This document shows positions 1-11,101 of a stretch of DNA of 64,000 nt, piece by piece. The stretch's first letter is position 1. Each line of letters opens with the position of its first letter. The translations under genes were made by a program, and so were the position numbers. Under the pieces are notes generated by a model. It saw only the letters and a list, made by a program, of their open reading frames with translations, did not search any database and was not told the DNA's origin. This stretch comes from Dendrophyllia cribrosa (Eukaryota; Cnidaria; Anthozoa; Scleractinia; Dendrophylliidae): assembly GCA_024195265.1 (NCBI GenBank), contig JAJLRJ010000007.1, positions 31,534,898 through 31,598,897 of the forward strand, read 5' to 3'.

Positions 1-400
1 ACTTTAGCTAACGGATGTTAATTCTTTGCTAACGGTTACAGTATTCGTTCTGTCTGATTAAGATCGGAATTCGGATTTCCGGCCTTCGGAAAACCGATCT
101 TTGGCTGTGTGGTTGGAAGCGATCACGTCGATCGCTTCTACGCTGTCATAAATACAATGTACACTGTATCACTCGGGGTTTCTTATCGTTGCCGCGAATT
201 TTCGCTTCTGCGAATTTTCGCAAGTGCGATTTTTCGTTTGGCCTTCTGAAATATCGCGCGATAATTCGACGATATTTCGTTTTGAGGTGGAACTTTACCC
301 GTATTTGCGCGCGACACTTCGCGCGAAAAGTCGCGCGAAAGTTCGTGAGAACAAAGAACGAAATTCGTCGAATTACGTTTGCATTACTTTTGCACAGTAC
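1..400. other. No gene seen; CpG-containing unclassified DNA
   Basis: I see no supportable gene. Short open frames exist on both strands around 146-600, but they are low-complexity (Arg/Phe-rich from cgcg and ttcg runs) and have no recognisable domain. Confidence 0.5.
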
Positions 401-403
401 TGT

Positions 404-590
404 GAAATTACTGAAGAGAACTGGAACTGAATTACAGTGTAAGCAGACCTTTGACATGAAATTACTGAAGAGAACTGGAACTGAATTACAGCGTAAGCAG
501 ACGTTTTACCAGAGATTACTTAAGACAACTGAAACTGAATTACGGTGTAAGAAGAACTTTGACCCTAAACAACTGAATAGAACTGGAATT
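404..590. repeat. Tandem repeat, about 54-bp unit, 3+ copies
   Basis: Three clear and one fading copies of a unit beginning GAAATTACTGAAGAGAACTG. The first two copies start at 404 and 458 and are nearly identical; the later ones are diverged. An open frame runs through the array only because the unit length is a multiple of three. Confidence 0.8.
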
Positions 591-604
591 ATGGGCGTCC
601 GTGT

Positions 605-798
605 GTAGTATAGCGCGATGGTGCATACGACCCCACCTGCTAAATTACCCCACTGAGCCTACCTGTAACACTTGCCATCCCTCCCCCCAAGCAAACGAGG
701 GAACCGAGTGAGCTTGGGGGGAGGGTTGGCAAGTGTTCCAGGAAGGCTCTGTAGGGTAATTTCACGGGTGGGGCCGGATCACCCTCATCCTATACTAC
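605..798. repeat. Fold-back / MITE-like palindrome
   Basis: A 194-bp imperfect inverted repeat. It opens with GTAGTATAG and closes with its complement CTATACTAC. Matching arms include ACACTTGCCA / TGGCAAGTGT and CTCCCCCCAAG / CTTGGGGGGAG, with the centre near 705. There is no coding capacity, so it is probably a non-autonomous DNA element. Confidence 0.75.
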
Positions 799-1186
799 TC
801 AGTGCCACCAGATCCGTACGGTATCGTAATTGGTAGGAAGAAAATCCGCACATACACACCTCAAGCTTCCATGGGTGTTCGTTTTTCCGTAAATCCCAAG
901 AACGTGTTCTTTCACGTGAAGAACTCTTGTATCGCAGCAAAGTGTTCAGATTCTGTGAATAAAAAAAGTCTGATTAATTTTGATGAAGACAAATTAAAAC
1001 TGAAGACTTCACACCCAAATATATTGTGAAAAGAATTTGGGGTGCATTTATAGAATAATCGTAAAAAGATCTAGAAGTGACACGATGTTCTAGTTGCAAA
1101 ACATTTTTGGGTCTACATAGATGAATCGAAAACCTGTTTGGCAGTATAAAATTTGAAGAACTGAGGTAACAAAATAACATATTCCA

Positions 1187-1925
1187 GTGTGGGGATCGAC
1201 ATGTCAGAGTAACTTAAATGGCGTTATTATTCTGCAAAAGAAGATAATAAGAATAATATCTAAAGTTTCTTTCGATTCTCACACTGATGTTCTTTTCAAA
1301 GAACAGGAAATTTTGAAATTCTCTGACATTTATTTATATCAGATAGGTAAATTTATGTATCTATTTAAAAGAGGTTTACTTCCTAATTACAGCTGTATTT
1401 TCGTGATATGTTTACTCTTGCAAGCCAGTTACATTCTCATAATACTAGAAATTGCAACCCTTTTTACATACCTTCCTGTCGAACTAACATTCGAAACTTC
1501 TCAATTCGGTTTCAAGGACCTAAGGTTTTCAACTCGTTAAGTCATGAAATTCAAAACAGTGAAAGCATCCGTTTGTTTGGCAAAAGACTTAAAAAATTCC
1601 TTCTTTCTTAGTCAAAAATACTCTTTGTTGAGCTACATACTTCTTCTTTCCTTTTCTTTTCTTTTTAAAATAATACATTTTATATTTCATGCTGTCCTCA
1701 TAATTCGTATGATGTATTCCATATTGTCAGGAAGCCTATAGTTCATAAGCCCCCGGCTTCTATATAGGCTTCCTTGTCACTACCATCTTAAACATTTTGT
1801 AGTCTATCGTCTTTTAAGTTATTATAAATTTCTAGTGTATTGTATTATTACTATCATTATTATATATTTATATTTTTTTAATGTGGTTAATGGCAAAAAT
1901 AAAATGAATGAATGAATAATATTTA
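1187..1925 (+). mobile_element. 3' end of a non-LTR retrotransposon (CR1/L2/Jockey-like)
   Basis: Two overlapping frames (1187-1540 and 1408-1611) together resemble the C-terminal end of a LINE reverse transcriptase: a helix-rich 'thumb' stretch followed by a block with HNTRN and an F..P..FN.L motif. They are joined by a frameshift near 1,410. About 300 bp of AT-rich 3' UTR follows and ends in a short ATGAATGAATGAATAA tail (1903-1919), as in LINEs with microsatellite 3' ends. The element is 5' truncated and dead. The family call is from motif recognition only. Confidence 0.65.
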
Positions 1926-2957
1926 CACATAAGCTTATAAGTAAATTATTATTCATACAATTTTTGATGCAGTACTATTGACTGGTCCACATTTCTTACC
2001 TTATTTTTTGTTAAACAGGCCTCACCTCGCAGAAATATTCTGAATTTGTTGAGGTTAATAGAGAAGTGCATGTTTCGTGTTTCTTAATTTTGATTGTTGC
2101 GAATGATTTTGTCTGCCATCTTGTTTTGTGTGTTCCCTGTACTACAGTACATACTTTTTTTTTTCCGCAGTCCGAATGGGCAGAATGCAATGCCCATTGG
2201 CCTTATACACACACAGAATACACATGCACATACACTGCACATACTCAACAACCACAAAGACAACACAGAACACACCACGGTACATGCGGAAGGATGGGTG
2301 CACAAGCACGTCAAAATCACCAGGGGAATGAGCCCCGCCTCCCCTTAAGGCCGCCAAGTGCAATGCGACCTAGAAGACACAACAGAAAACAAACACAGAA
2401 AGACGAACAGACCGCACAGAACTACCGATTGGCAGGAATAAGTAAAGATGGAGCAAAACAGAAGAATAAGTAAAGATAAGAAAACAGACAGTGCAAGTAG
2501 GGCCATTGAAGTGTATCATGATTATGTGTATCAGCTGGTTTGTAGGTTTGCAGGCACATAAGAACACTTGCCATAATTCACCTATCAATGTCAAGCCTGA
2601 GTGGGGTGTTCGGGCATATGTGGGGCATTTGAACTGTCTTGCTATCCCCACACTCAGGAATTTGACTGAGAGTCTGGGTCCCAGGGTGGGGATGTTTGAT
2701 TTTTTCTGAGGAGGACTGAAACAAGTGTTGCTTGTGATGGCCATATTGGAAACTGGTAGTTCAAAGTGGTCCCTGAGTGAGAATAAGCAGTCAATCTTTG
2801 GAGGTGAGCTTGTTTTCAATGAATACACGTACAACAACACGTTCTCACTTCTCTGCACAACTCACTATTGATAGAAAAACTCTATTTATGGTTATTGAAG
2901 TTTTTTAAATTGCTTTTCTTAGTCAATATTTGAGAGTTGGAATTTTGAAGAGGAAGA
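1926..2957. other. Intergenic stretch, no supported gene
   Basis: It contains a CA-rich patch (about 2,200-2,290) and a GTG/CCC-rich patch (about 2,590-2,700). The frames through these patches have no domain. A short coding-like segment at 2,739-2,801 ends at a GTGAGC that could be a splice donor. It might be an upstream exon of the host gene starting at 2,958, but I cannot link it in frame. Confidence 0.4.
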
Positions 2958-3419
2958 ATGCCTCTCCTAAAAGTTATAGACCAAAGAAGGGCAACAAAGT
3001 ACTGCATCGTTGGCGATTATGTTGTAGAACTGCAGGGAAAAGGTAAAAAAATTGTTTTTTGCAAATTGCCTTGCAATAGTTGAAATTGTTTTAACATGAG
3101 AACATAAATGATATAAGCTTTATGTGCTATAATTTTCGGTTTTTCTTTTGGCATACATCTGGTTGAAATTGTTTGTTTATTAAATATTAAACAACTTGAG
3201 CTTGTATGTAGTTGATTTGACATAATACCATCTAAATTAATAATCAGCTTGATTATCTCAAGCTAAATTTATAAACCTACATGTATGTTTTGTCTGGCCT
3301 ACCAATACATGAAACAGTTGTGCTGTTGCTGTTATAATAATAATAATATTACATTTATATAGCGCTAATACATAGAGGATATTACATGGCTGCGCGAAGA
3401 TACGAAATTTCTCTTCGAG

Positions 3420-3480
3420 TGTTGAAAAATATTTCATGAGTGAGCACAGGGAACGAGTGAAATATTTTTCAACACGAGAT
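3420..3480. repeat. Small hairpin inside the left TIR
   Basis: The arms TGTTGAAAAATATTTCA and TGAAATATTTTTCAACA lie around a short centre. The stretch is absent from the matching part of the right TIR, so it is a later insertion. Confidence 0.7.
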
Positions 3481-3827
3481 AGTCAGGGAGCAGGGACCGA
3501 AAAATGCGAGTTTCGTTCAACCGTCGCCACAGAAAAGGTTTGACACTTGATTCTGGTAGAGAAAGACCTCCTGATCAATGCCAGGTAGTTCGTAGAGTTG
3601 AAATGTGGTATACGTTTGGAGATACAGGGCTTTTTTGTCACGCAATCTACAGCGCAGCATTGAAACGAGGCTGAGATCTAGATTGACCTTGTTAGCTCCT
3701 GTTACCTCGCATTCATCAAGCAAATGCGATTAAAAGCTTATGGAAACTTTGCAACCAAGTAGGTAGATGTGAAAGCATATATCAAGGTGATGACAATGAA
3801 TGTCACGTGACTGCTCACGTGACCAAA
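3481..3827 (+). repeat. Left TIR of the 3.4-7.95 kb transposon
   Basis: It is the reverse complement of 7563-7918 with scattered mismatches. It ends inward at the CACGTGA palindrome. Confidence 0.8.
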
Positions 3828-4157
3828 AACCTACGAAATGCGCAATTTAGCGATTTTTAAACAGTCAACGCTTCAAGATAAAAAACTTATTTAACTAGAG
3901 ATTTCACATCAGTTATTTTTTCGATTTCTTTATTGAGTTACACACCTCACTGATAAGGGAGTCAGTCCTGGAAACGAGGCTGATCGCTGATTGCTTTGTT
4001 TAAAGCAGGAATGTGGACTTCTGTCATCCATTTTTAGTGTTAAAGAAAAAAGTCTACGTCCTTAAATCTCCATGGAAAAAATAAATGAAACCGTTACTCG
4101 TTTCTGATTTAAACAACTGCACTAAATGTTCGGCTCTCACAATGAGAATGATTGATC

Positions 4158-6790
4158 TCACTCAGAATCAGAGTCATCGGAATCGCTGGAAAAGTCTAAG
4201 AGAATTCCATGCGGGTTCCTGCATACATCAATACTGGCCATGCAATAACATGCCTCTGAACATGATAAGCCTGTGTTGTTACACGAGCAGTTGCTCTGAC
4301 ACCCGCCTTTGCATGTACACGTTGTCAGTTCCAACAGGCTACTCGGCGCTGGCTCTTTCGTCATGTAGACCGGCTTCAGTGAAGGGCCGTCCTTTACCCA
4401 TCCATTACTTTCGGGCTGTGGAAGATGCTGGATTGCAGTCAGAGCCTGTCTCCAAACAAACGTCTGGAGTGAGCTGTCAGATGTAGGCGGAAGCAATTCG
4501 TTCTTCTGCTTTTTCTGACAAAACAGGAGATACCTCAATTCATCCGCAGTGTGTGGCGTTATCCTGGAGGTTGGGTACAGATCACAGATGAAGGCTTCAC
4601 ATTTGGCAGCGATGTTATTACTCAGGTTTCGGTGGGCACCGAGAAGACCTAGATTGTCTTGATGCTGCTCGCTGCGTAGTAGCACTTGCCATCCCTTCTT
4701 CTTACGGATTCCGGCAAAGGCGCTGGTGGAGTCGCAGCCCGTAATTGCGTGGAAAGCTGTCCTAGGCTGGCACAGATCTTCTGGGCGTGTTTCATGACTG
4801 TGTAAACTGTGCTGAGTTCGGTTGACGAGCCTTCGATCATAGGACAGTATCCAATCTTGCTCGCAGAAGGAAGGTCGGGATACAGGATCGAGTTGAATCC
4901 ACCCCAGCTCGGAACTGGCTGCAGTTCCTGCGCGGCAATGCCCGTCTCCATTATGCTTGCTGGCTTCATACGAAGGAGAGCCCACGTGTCGTCCGTGTTG
5001 ATTGCTTCAGAAAGAACGCCGCCCTCATCCTTCAGCCATTCCTTGTCAACTGCGCCAGTATATTGAGTAACTGGAGGTCTTTTTCCGTGGGCTGAACATT
5101 CTTGTAACTCATAGACACTTCCACTTCTCTTCAAGCTACGTCGCCTCTGCGAATGATCTCCAGCTGTGGTAGGTGGTAGTTCTGGACCAAAAACCTTTCT
5201 CTGATAGACAACCATGGTAGTGGCATGGGTGGTGTTTTTACCATCTATCGTTTCCTCGTTCAAATCGTTATTATCGGCAGCAAGTTGCACGAAAGACCCT
5301 GAAGAGATGTTTGATGGGATGACTGTTCCATAGGTTTCTACTTTTGCTAACACTTCCGTTGCCAGACTTGTATCAACTGCTTGCAACTCATCGTATGACG
5401 AACTATGGCCCACTCGGTTCAAAAGGACAACTAACTGCTTCGATCCAGTAAGGTGACGGACCGTCATTGCAAGGCCTATTTGCTTTGGGAGTTTCACGCA
5501 GGCGTTTGATGCGCAGTGGATGATATCCTGGGCAATACTAAGAATGCGCCTCTCGTCCTCTGTTTTGACATAGGGACTTGGTTGGTCAAAGTCGTCAACT
5601 CCAGTCTCATCAGATGTAATCATCATGCGAACTAGCCAGTACAGACTTGGCGGAATGATTCTTCTCGCTGACTCGAGGGTTACATCGTCCGCATTAAGGG
5701 GTCTTAGTGAGATGCCACTGCATTTCTTTATTGCCTCCTTTACTCGCCGCGCTATATTTGCAATCTCTTTGGCATTATCTGTAATGTTGCTTTCGGAACT
5801 GGTACCGGCACTCTGTGCAGCGGCAGCATTTAGGACGTCTTGCAGAGATATGTTGCTCGAGTAGATAACCTCCGGCTTTCTCTTGTCAGGATGCTGGTGG
5901 AACACGATGTTTTCTGCGAAGTGATTCTGCAGTCGAAGTTTCAGGCGTTGTTTGCTGTAGCTTTTGGCTTTGATTCCCTTGTCCTCCAGGCGCTCGCGAT
6001 ATTTCGAAAGAAGTGATGACATGTCGTATGCCTTTCCTTGGTAAATACCCTCACTAATTTCGGCCGCCATCTCTTTGAATGCTTTATCATAAAATGTTTC
6101 TGCTTCCTTTTCTTTAAAGCTCTTGTGCTTTATATTAGATTTACTGACATAGGAAGCAAAACACGTTTTATGATATTTTGCCTTGGAGGCTATTAGGTCG
6201 TGGTTCACTGAAATAAGAACATGCAGCATTCCTTCATCACCTTTGCTTTCTGCTGCCTGTCGAAGCGACTCACATGCTTCAAAGGTACAAACATTATGCA
6301 TCTCCGAGCATTTTTTTTATGTCTTATTTCGATAAATGAAACAATTCGACCAATCTATAGTGACACCGGCCAAGGACCTTGAAACTCTGCATGTTTCCTC
6401 ATTAGAAGCTGCGCTCTCCACTTTGCTGTCATGGATGCCCGTAGCATAGCGTATGTTCTGTACACTTGTGTAGGAAGAGTAGCACGTGGAATGCCAAACC
6501 ACATCATGGTTTATAAGATTGGGCAGTTCCTCGTGGAGCCTATTATACACCTCGTCTTTACGAAGGTTGAGTGCTCTTTCAAAAGTGTCAATGGAGGACC
6601 CTTTCGCTTTTCTTAGAATTTCCTCTCTATCGACCTGGCAAATAACGCACTTAGTATATGAAGTCAATCTTCGTCGCTTTGACTCAGGAGGAAGTGGTAA
6701 ACTGAAACCAGAAGGGTTATCTTTCTTCTTACTGGCCATGGAAATCAATCTGAATCGCGCACCTTTGAATGAAATAAAATTGAAAGCCAT
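4158..6790 (-). pseudogene. Unassigned repeat-family protein (two Zn-binding modules, GCDSTS motif, CXC-like tail)
   Basis: It reads leftward from about 6790. A first block (6790-6317) carries a C-x2-C ... H-x3-C zinc-binding pattern (CVICQ ... WHSTCYSSYTS). A second block (6301-4649) starts with a similar C/H pattern (YHKTCFASY) and continues through a long helical region. A third block, in another frame (about 4770-4158), holds FHAITGCDSTSAF and a cysteine-rich tail (CTCKGGCQSNCSC). I know this protein family as an abundant unnamed ORF of corals and other invertebrates. From memory, intact relatives carry a nuclease-like domain just before the GCD motif. Here the sequence jumps straight to GCDSTS with a frameshift at about 4.77 kb, so that part looks deleted. 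It may be the transposase of an unclassified superfamily, or cargo. Confidence 0.5.
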
Positions 6791-7562
6791 GACACACTGT
6801 CACAAAACATCATTTCATCATATTTGTCTTGCACAAAAAAAGCACTTTAAATTTGTCAACGTATACATTTAAAATATCATCATAACAGTTACAGAACAAA
6901 GATTTTCGTTGTACATCGATAGAATCAAAGACCCGAAAATAATTCGGTAATGGCTATTAGGACGATCTTAGGAAATTTTGAGTCGAAAAATAATTTCTCT
7001 TCATTTTTACATTATTAATAGCCTATATAGGCACGAAAATATATATTTTTGAACCTTTACTTTCAATGTATTCGAATATACCACTTCTAGACTGATTTAA
7101 TTAAAATTAGATGATAAAACTGACATACCTACAGTCAGAGTAGCGACGTGGCCATGGGCGCCGCAATATTGGATCTTGTGAGCCTCGATTTCATTCCGGA
7201 TAGAAACGACGCTAATTCTGTGTGTGCAAGATAGTTCTCTCGAGAAAAAACATTTGACAATCAATGGCATTCTAACAGAGCGAAATATAGTGCGCGTTTG
7301 TAAGTTATACGTTTTTATCGTTTATTTCTTTTTGATATCTGACCAAAAATACACCGCTCTTTAGCATTACCTCGTTTTCGTGTCCAATTCAAAACCGAAA
7401 AAACAAGCTGAAGAGACTATTAAAAAATTATCGGAACTAATATCAAATTCCCTGGCATAGGTTCGAACTAAAACAATTTACTAAAGTTAGCGTTATAATC
7501 GCAAACAAAAAATGCGCGCGATATTGACAGACTTAATATTTTCCCATATATATCATAGAGCC
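6791..7562. other. AT-rich 5' flank of the transposon gene
   Basis: No coding frame was found between the minus-strand gene and the right TIR. It would contain the promoter of the gene if the element is real. Confidence 0.4.
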
Positions 7563-7918
7563 AAATGGTCACGTGAGCAGTCACGTGACATTCATTATCA
7601 CCTTGTCATATGTTTTCACATCTACCTACTTGGTTGCGAAGTTTTCATAAGCTTTTAACCGCATTCGCTTGATAATTTCAAGGCAACAGGAGCTAACAAG
7701 GTCAATCTAGATCTCAGCCTCGTTTACATGCTGCGCTGTAGATTGCGTGACAAAAACGCCCTGTATCTCAAAACGTATACCACATTTCAACTCTACGAAC
7801 TACCTAGCATTGATCAGGAGGTCTTTCTCTACCAGAATCAAGTGTCAAACCTTTTCTGTGGCGACGGTTGAACGAAACTCGCATTTTTCGGTCCCTGCTC
7901 CCTGACTAAGAAGAGAAA
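7563..7918 (-). repeat. Right TIR of the 3.4-7.95 kb transposon
   Basis: It is the inverted copy of 3481-3827. It starts at TGGTCACGTGAGCAGTCACG and ends at GGTCCCTGCTCCCTGAC. Confidence 0.8.
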
Positions 7919-7955
7919 TTTCGTATGTTCAAGTGGCCATGTAATGTTCTGTTTA

Positions 7956-8134
7956 TTATATAAACACCAATGAAATCAAACCATTACACTTATATATTTT
8001 TTTTGTAGTCCTAAAGTAGAACAACGTAGCAACGGTGATCTTTTCACGTGTGAAGATAACATGTTATTCTCACGTGTGAAGATATGATGTTTACGCGCGA
8101 AAGGTCGCCTGGTATTTCATTGGTGTTTATATAA
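7956..8134. mobile_element. MITE, 179 bp
   Basis: The terminal inverted repeats TTATATAAACACCAATGAAAT and its complement ATTTCATTGGTGTTTATATAA bound a non-coding core. The core has two TTCACGTGTGAAGATA-like blocks and a GCGCGAAAGG block. It abuts the right end of the preceding transposon. Confidence 0.8.
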
Positions 8135-8137
8135 TAA

Positions 8138-8377
8138 TATAAAATAATATTCAAAAGCGCTTAACAATAAAAGAAAAGTAAAAATAGGATTAAAAATTAA
8201 ATATTCTGACTAACTATTGTTCACAAATTAAAAGCTTAAAAAGAAATGTTTTCAGTCGTTTTTTAAAATTGAGATGTTGCTACTTGATCTTATAGTCACT
8301 GGTGAAGAGTTCCATAACACTGGTGCTGCACAAGCAAAGGCGCGACCCCCAAGGGTAATGTATTTGCACCGTTCATG
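8138..8377 (+). repeat. Old interspersed repeat, truncated
   Basis: It starts with TTCAAAAGCGCTTAACAA and continues AT-rich into a stretch translating as EEFHNTGAAQAKARPP. I associate this with an abundant coral repeat. It is the right half of the repeat whose left half (TTTATATAGCGC) lies at about 3,350. Confidence 0.45.
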
Positions 8378-8583
8378 CTTTCGTGCTACTTTTGCTGAAT
8401 CGCGAAATCCAAGTCCTGTCCCCGTTTTTACTCCTTGGCGCAGTCAACCCTTGGCCACTCGTTCTGCCCAGGTTTCTTCAAGACCGGGGAATTGCTTTGC
8501 TTGTGGCAAGTTTGGCCATTGGAGATCTGAGTGTGCTCAAGCTGTTCGTTCATTGAAAGGTAATTCAGGTCAGAGCAGATGAC
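8378..8583 (+). pseudogene. Gag-like fragment with CCHC zinc knuckle
   Basis: A CCHC knuckle (CFACGKFGHWRSEC) is encoded at about 8,503-8,545, with a stop at 8,581. Upstream coding is lost: the frame runs back into an unrelated older repeat, so the gene is 5' truncated. Retroelement Gag knuckles bind the element RNA. The RT frame follows directly. Confidence 0.65.
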
Positions 8584-8585
8584 CA

Positions 8586-10710
8586 GTCTCAGAGGAACAA
8601 ATTAAGTCTGAAGTTTCATTTGTTGATTCCCCGTTTGATTTGGCCGAAGAGAAAGCCGAAACGCTGGTTCCTGACCATGAACTGAAGAATTTTGAACATG
8701 AGTTCCCTACTTCCAATCAGTCCTGTGATCCTGTTCAGGTTTCAGTTAAAGGAAGATTATTTAAATCCATTGATTTTTGGCGAACCCTTTGTGCTCCTGA
8801 TTTCATTTTGAACGTTATCAGTGACGGTTATAAAATTCCATTCATTACGACGCCGCCGTCTCAACATTATAGGAACAATGCATCAGCTTTGAAAGAATCA
8901 GCTTTCGTTGGCGAAGCTATTTTAGACCTTTTGCGTGACAATCGCGTTGAAGATTATTGTTTCTCCACCCGATATCCTTAACCCGTTGACTGTTTCTGTT
9001 CAAAGTAGTGGCAAGAAGAGGCTCATTTTGGATTTAAGACATGTGAATCTTCATATATTCAAACAGAAATTTAAGTGCGAAGACTTGAATACAATTAGAG
9101 ATGTATTCTCCAAAGATTATTTTGTTTTTTCCTTTGATTTGAAATCAGGATACCATCATGTGGATATTTTTCCAGAGCATCAGAAATATTTGGCTTTCTC
9201 ATGGGATTTCGGCACACACCATACCAAATATTTTCAATTTACTGTGTTGCCTTTTGGTCTTTCCAGTGCGCCTTTTATTTTTACCAAATTGCTGAAACCT
9301 TTGGAAACGCATTGGAGGTCACAGGGTATTCCAATAGCCATATTTTTTGATGATGGGGTAGGCGCCGGTGCTTCATTTGAAGCTGCTAAGTACAACAGTT
9401 CTTTGGTTCGTTCAGATCTTTCTCGTTCCGGTTTCCTAGTCAATTGCGAGAAATCTATTTGGGAGCCCAATAAACAATTTTCATGGATCGGCTACAATAT
9501 TGACACTCATGAGGGTCTTATTTTTGCAAGTGATTCCAGAATTGACAAGCTTTGTTCGGAACTTGAAGATCTTTTTGTTAATTTGCACGTGTCTGCTTAT
9601 GTGCACGTCAAGATAATTGCGTCTATTGTTGGTCAGATTATCTCAATGACCCCAAGTTGTGGAAATGTAACGCAAATCATGACCAGACATTTGCATCTCA
9701 TCATTAATTCTAGACATTCCTGGAATTCTGTCGTTTTAATCCAGGATGAAGGGAAAGAAGAGCTTTTATTTTGGAGATAACTTGAAACTTTGTAACGGTA
9801 TTTTATTTTGGCCAGTTCCTTTTGCCCCATCCAAAGTCGTTTTTTCAGATGCTGCGTCCACAGGTTGCGCGGCTTTTGTTCAGGATTCCAATTTGGTTTT
9901 TCAAAAGAATTGGTCCGTCGAAGAGTCCCAAAAGTCTTCTACTTCGAGAGAGCTTGCGGCGGTTAATGTCGCCCTTGAAGCATTTGGAACTAATCTAACG
10001 GGGCAGAGAGTGCGTTGGCACACTGATAATCAAAACGTTGTAAGGTCGGCAGTATGGTTAGGGAGCTACAGGAGATTGCGCTGAGTATTTTTCTTTTTAC
10101 TTCGAAGTATCATATACAATTGGATCTGAATTGGCTACCTCGAGGTCAGAATTCTCAGGCAGATTTTTTCAGCAAGATCATTGATTTCGACGATTATTCA
10201 GTTCACGATGATATTTTCACCCACCTTGATGGGCTCTGGGGTCCACATTCAGTGGATAGATTTGCTTGTAGCTATAATGCCAAATTACCCAGGTTCAATT
10301 CAAGATTCCTTCAACCAGGTTCTGAGGCTGTTGATGCCTTTTCACAAGATTGGTCTTTTGAAAATAACTGGCTAGTGCCACCCATTGCACTCATTGGTAA
10401 ATTGTTAGGGCATATGCGTGATTGTAAAGCTGTGAGAACTCTAATTGTCCCCATGTGGAAATCAGCCTATTTCTGGTCGTTATTATGCAACGACGGTGTT
10501 CATTTAAATTCCTTTATACGCGACTGGTTATATTTGCCCATCAGACCATACGTCTTTGTTAAGGGTAGAGCCAAGAACAACTTATTTGGCACCAAGTCAT
10601 TCAAGTCACGTTGTCTTGCACTTCGCATTGATTTTACCGACTATGAGCGCTTTTCTTATGTCGGTTTTTGCACCTCCCTAATGGGGCGATGTTCCGTTTG
10701 CAATGTTTAA
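8586..10710 (+). pseudogene. Reverse transcriptase-RNase H of the Ngaro/DIRS element
   Basis: Four overlapping frames (8640-8981, 8935-9780, 9746-10084, 10054-10710) read as one RT-RNase H polyprotein with frameshifts near 8.97, 9.78 and 10.08 kb. RT signs are KKRLILDLRHVN, FSFDLKSGYHHV, the LPFGLSSAP block and an FFDDG catalytic box at about 9,346. RNase H shows the acidic residues in SDAAS, SRELAAV and TDNQN (about 9,847-10,030). The downstream part (LNWLPRGQNSQADF...) is the usual C-terminal extension of DIRS polymerases. It would make cDNA from the element RNA but cannot be functional as written. Confidence 0.85.
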
Positions 10711-10800
10711 TAGCTACGGTTTTCGTTCAGGTATTGTAATTAACGGAATTATTTATTTGTTTGGGTAGTGTTACATGACCCTTAACCCGTTATTTTTGCA

Positions 10801-11101
10801 TGCCATCTGGTGGCGACCTTGATTTGTAAACACCTCAGTGGTGTAACTTGTTTTTTGAGTCCGGCATTTGTATTATATCGAGTGGCCGCCGGTGGCGAGT
10901 TTCATTTGTTTACACCTCGGTGGTGTATCATGTTTTTTTGAGTCCGGGATTTGTATAATACCAAGCGCCCCCCGGTGGCGAGTTTGATTTGTCAACACCT
11001 CGGTGGTGTGACATGTTTTTTGAGTCCGGTATTTGTATGATACTGAGCGCCCCCCGGTGGCGAGTTTGATTTGTCAACACCTCGGTGGTGTGACATGTTT
11101 T
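10801..11101 (+). repeat. Minisatellite, about 83-bp unit, 3.6 copies
   Basis: Copies start near 10,801, 10,883, 10,965 and 11,048. Each contains GGTGGCGA, ACACCTCGGTGGTGT and TTTTTTGAGTCCGG. The array sits between the polymerase and recombinase genes. Confidence 0.9.

Larger units (their letters stand above)
3387..7950 (-). mobile_element. TIR DNA transposon with an unassigned cysteine-rich protein
   Basis: Long inverted repeats (about 350 bp, 3481-3827 and 7563-7918) flank a unit of about 4.5 kb. Its only coding content is the minus-strand gene at 4158-6790. The TIRs share GTCAGGGAGCAGGGACCGAA at the outer side and a CACGTGACTGCTCACGTGAC palindrome at the inner edge. Similarity continues outward to TTACATGGC on both sides, so 3387 and 7950 are my estimates of the true ends. 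The left TIR is split by a small hairpin insertion. The unit sits in an older repeat (TTTATATAGCGC on the left, TTCAAAAGCGCTTAACAA on the right). I cannot fix the target duplication. Confidence 0.7.

Noticed and set aside
146..608. Overlapping frames on both strands near the left end
   Set aside because: Composition-driven and partly made of tandem repeats; no domain and no support.
2066..2473. Several overlapping frames through a CA-rich patch
   Set aside because: Low-complexity translation; the frames exist in all registers of the same patch.
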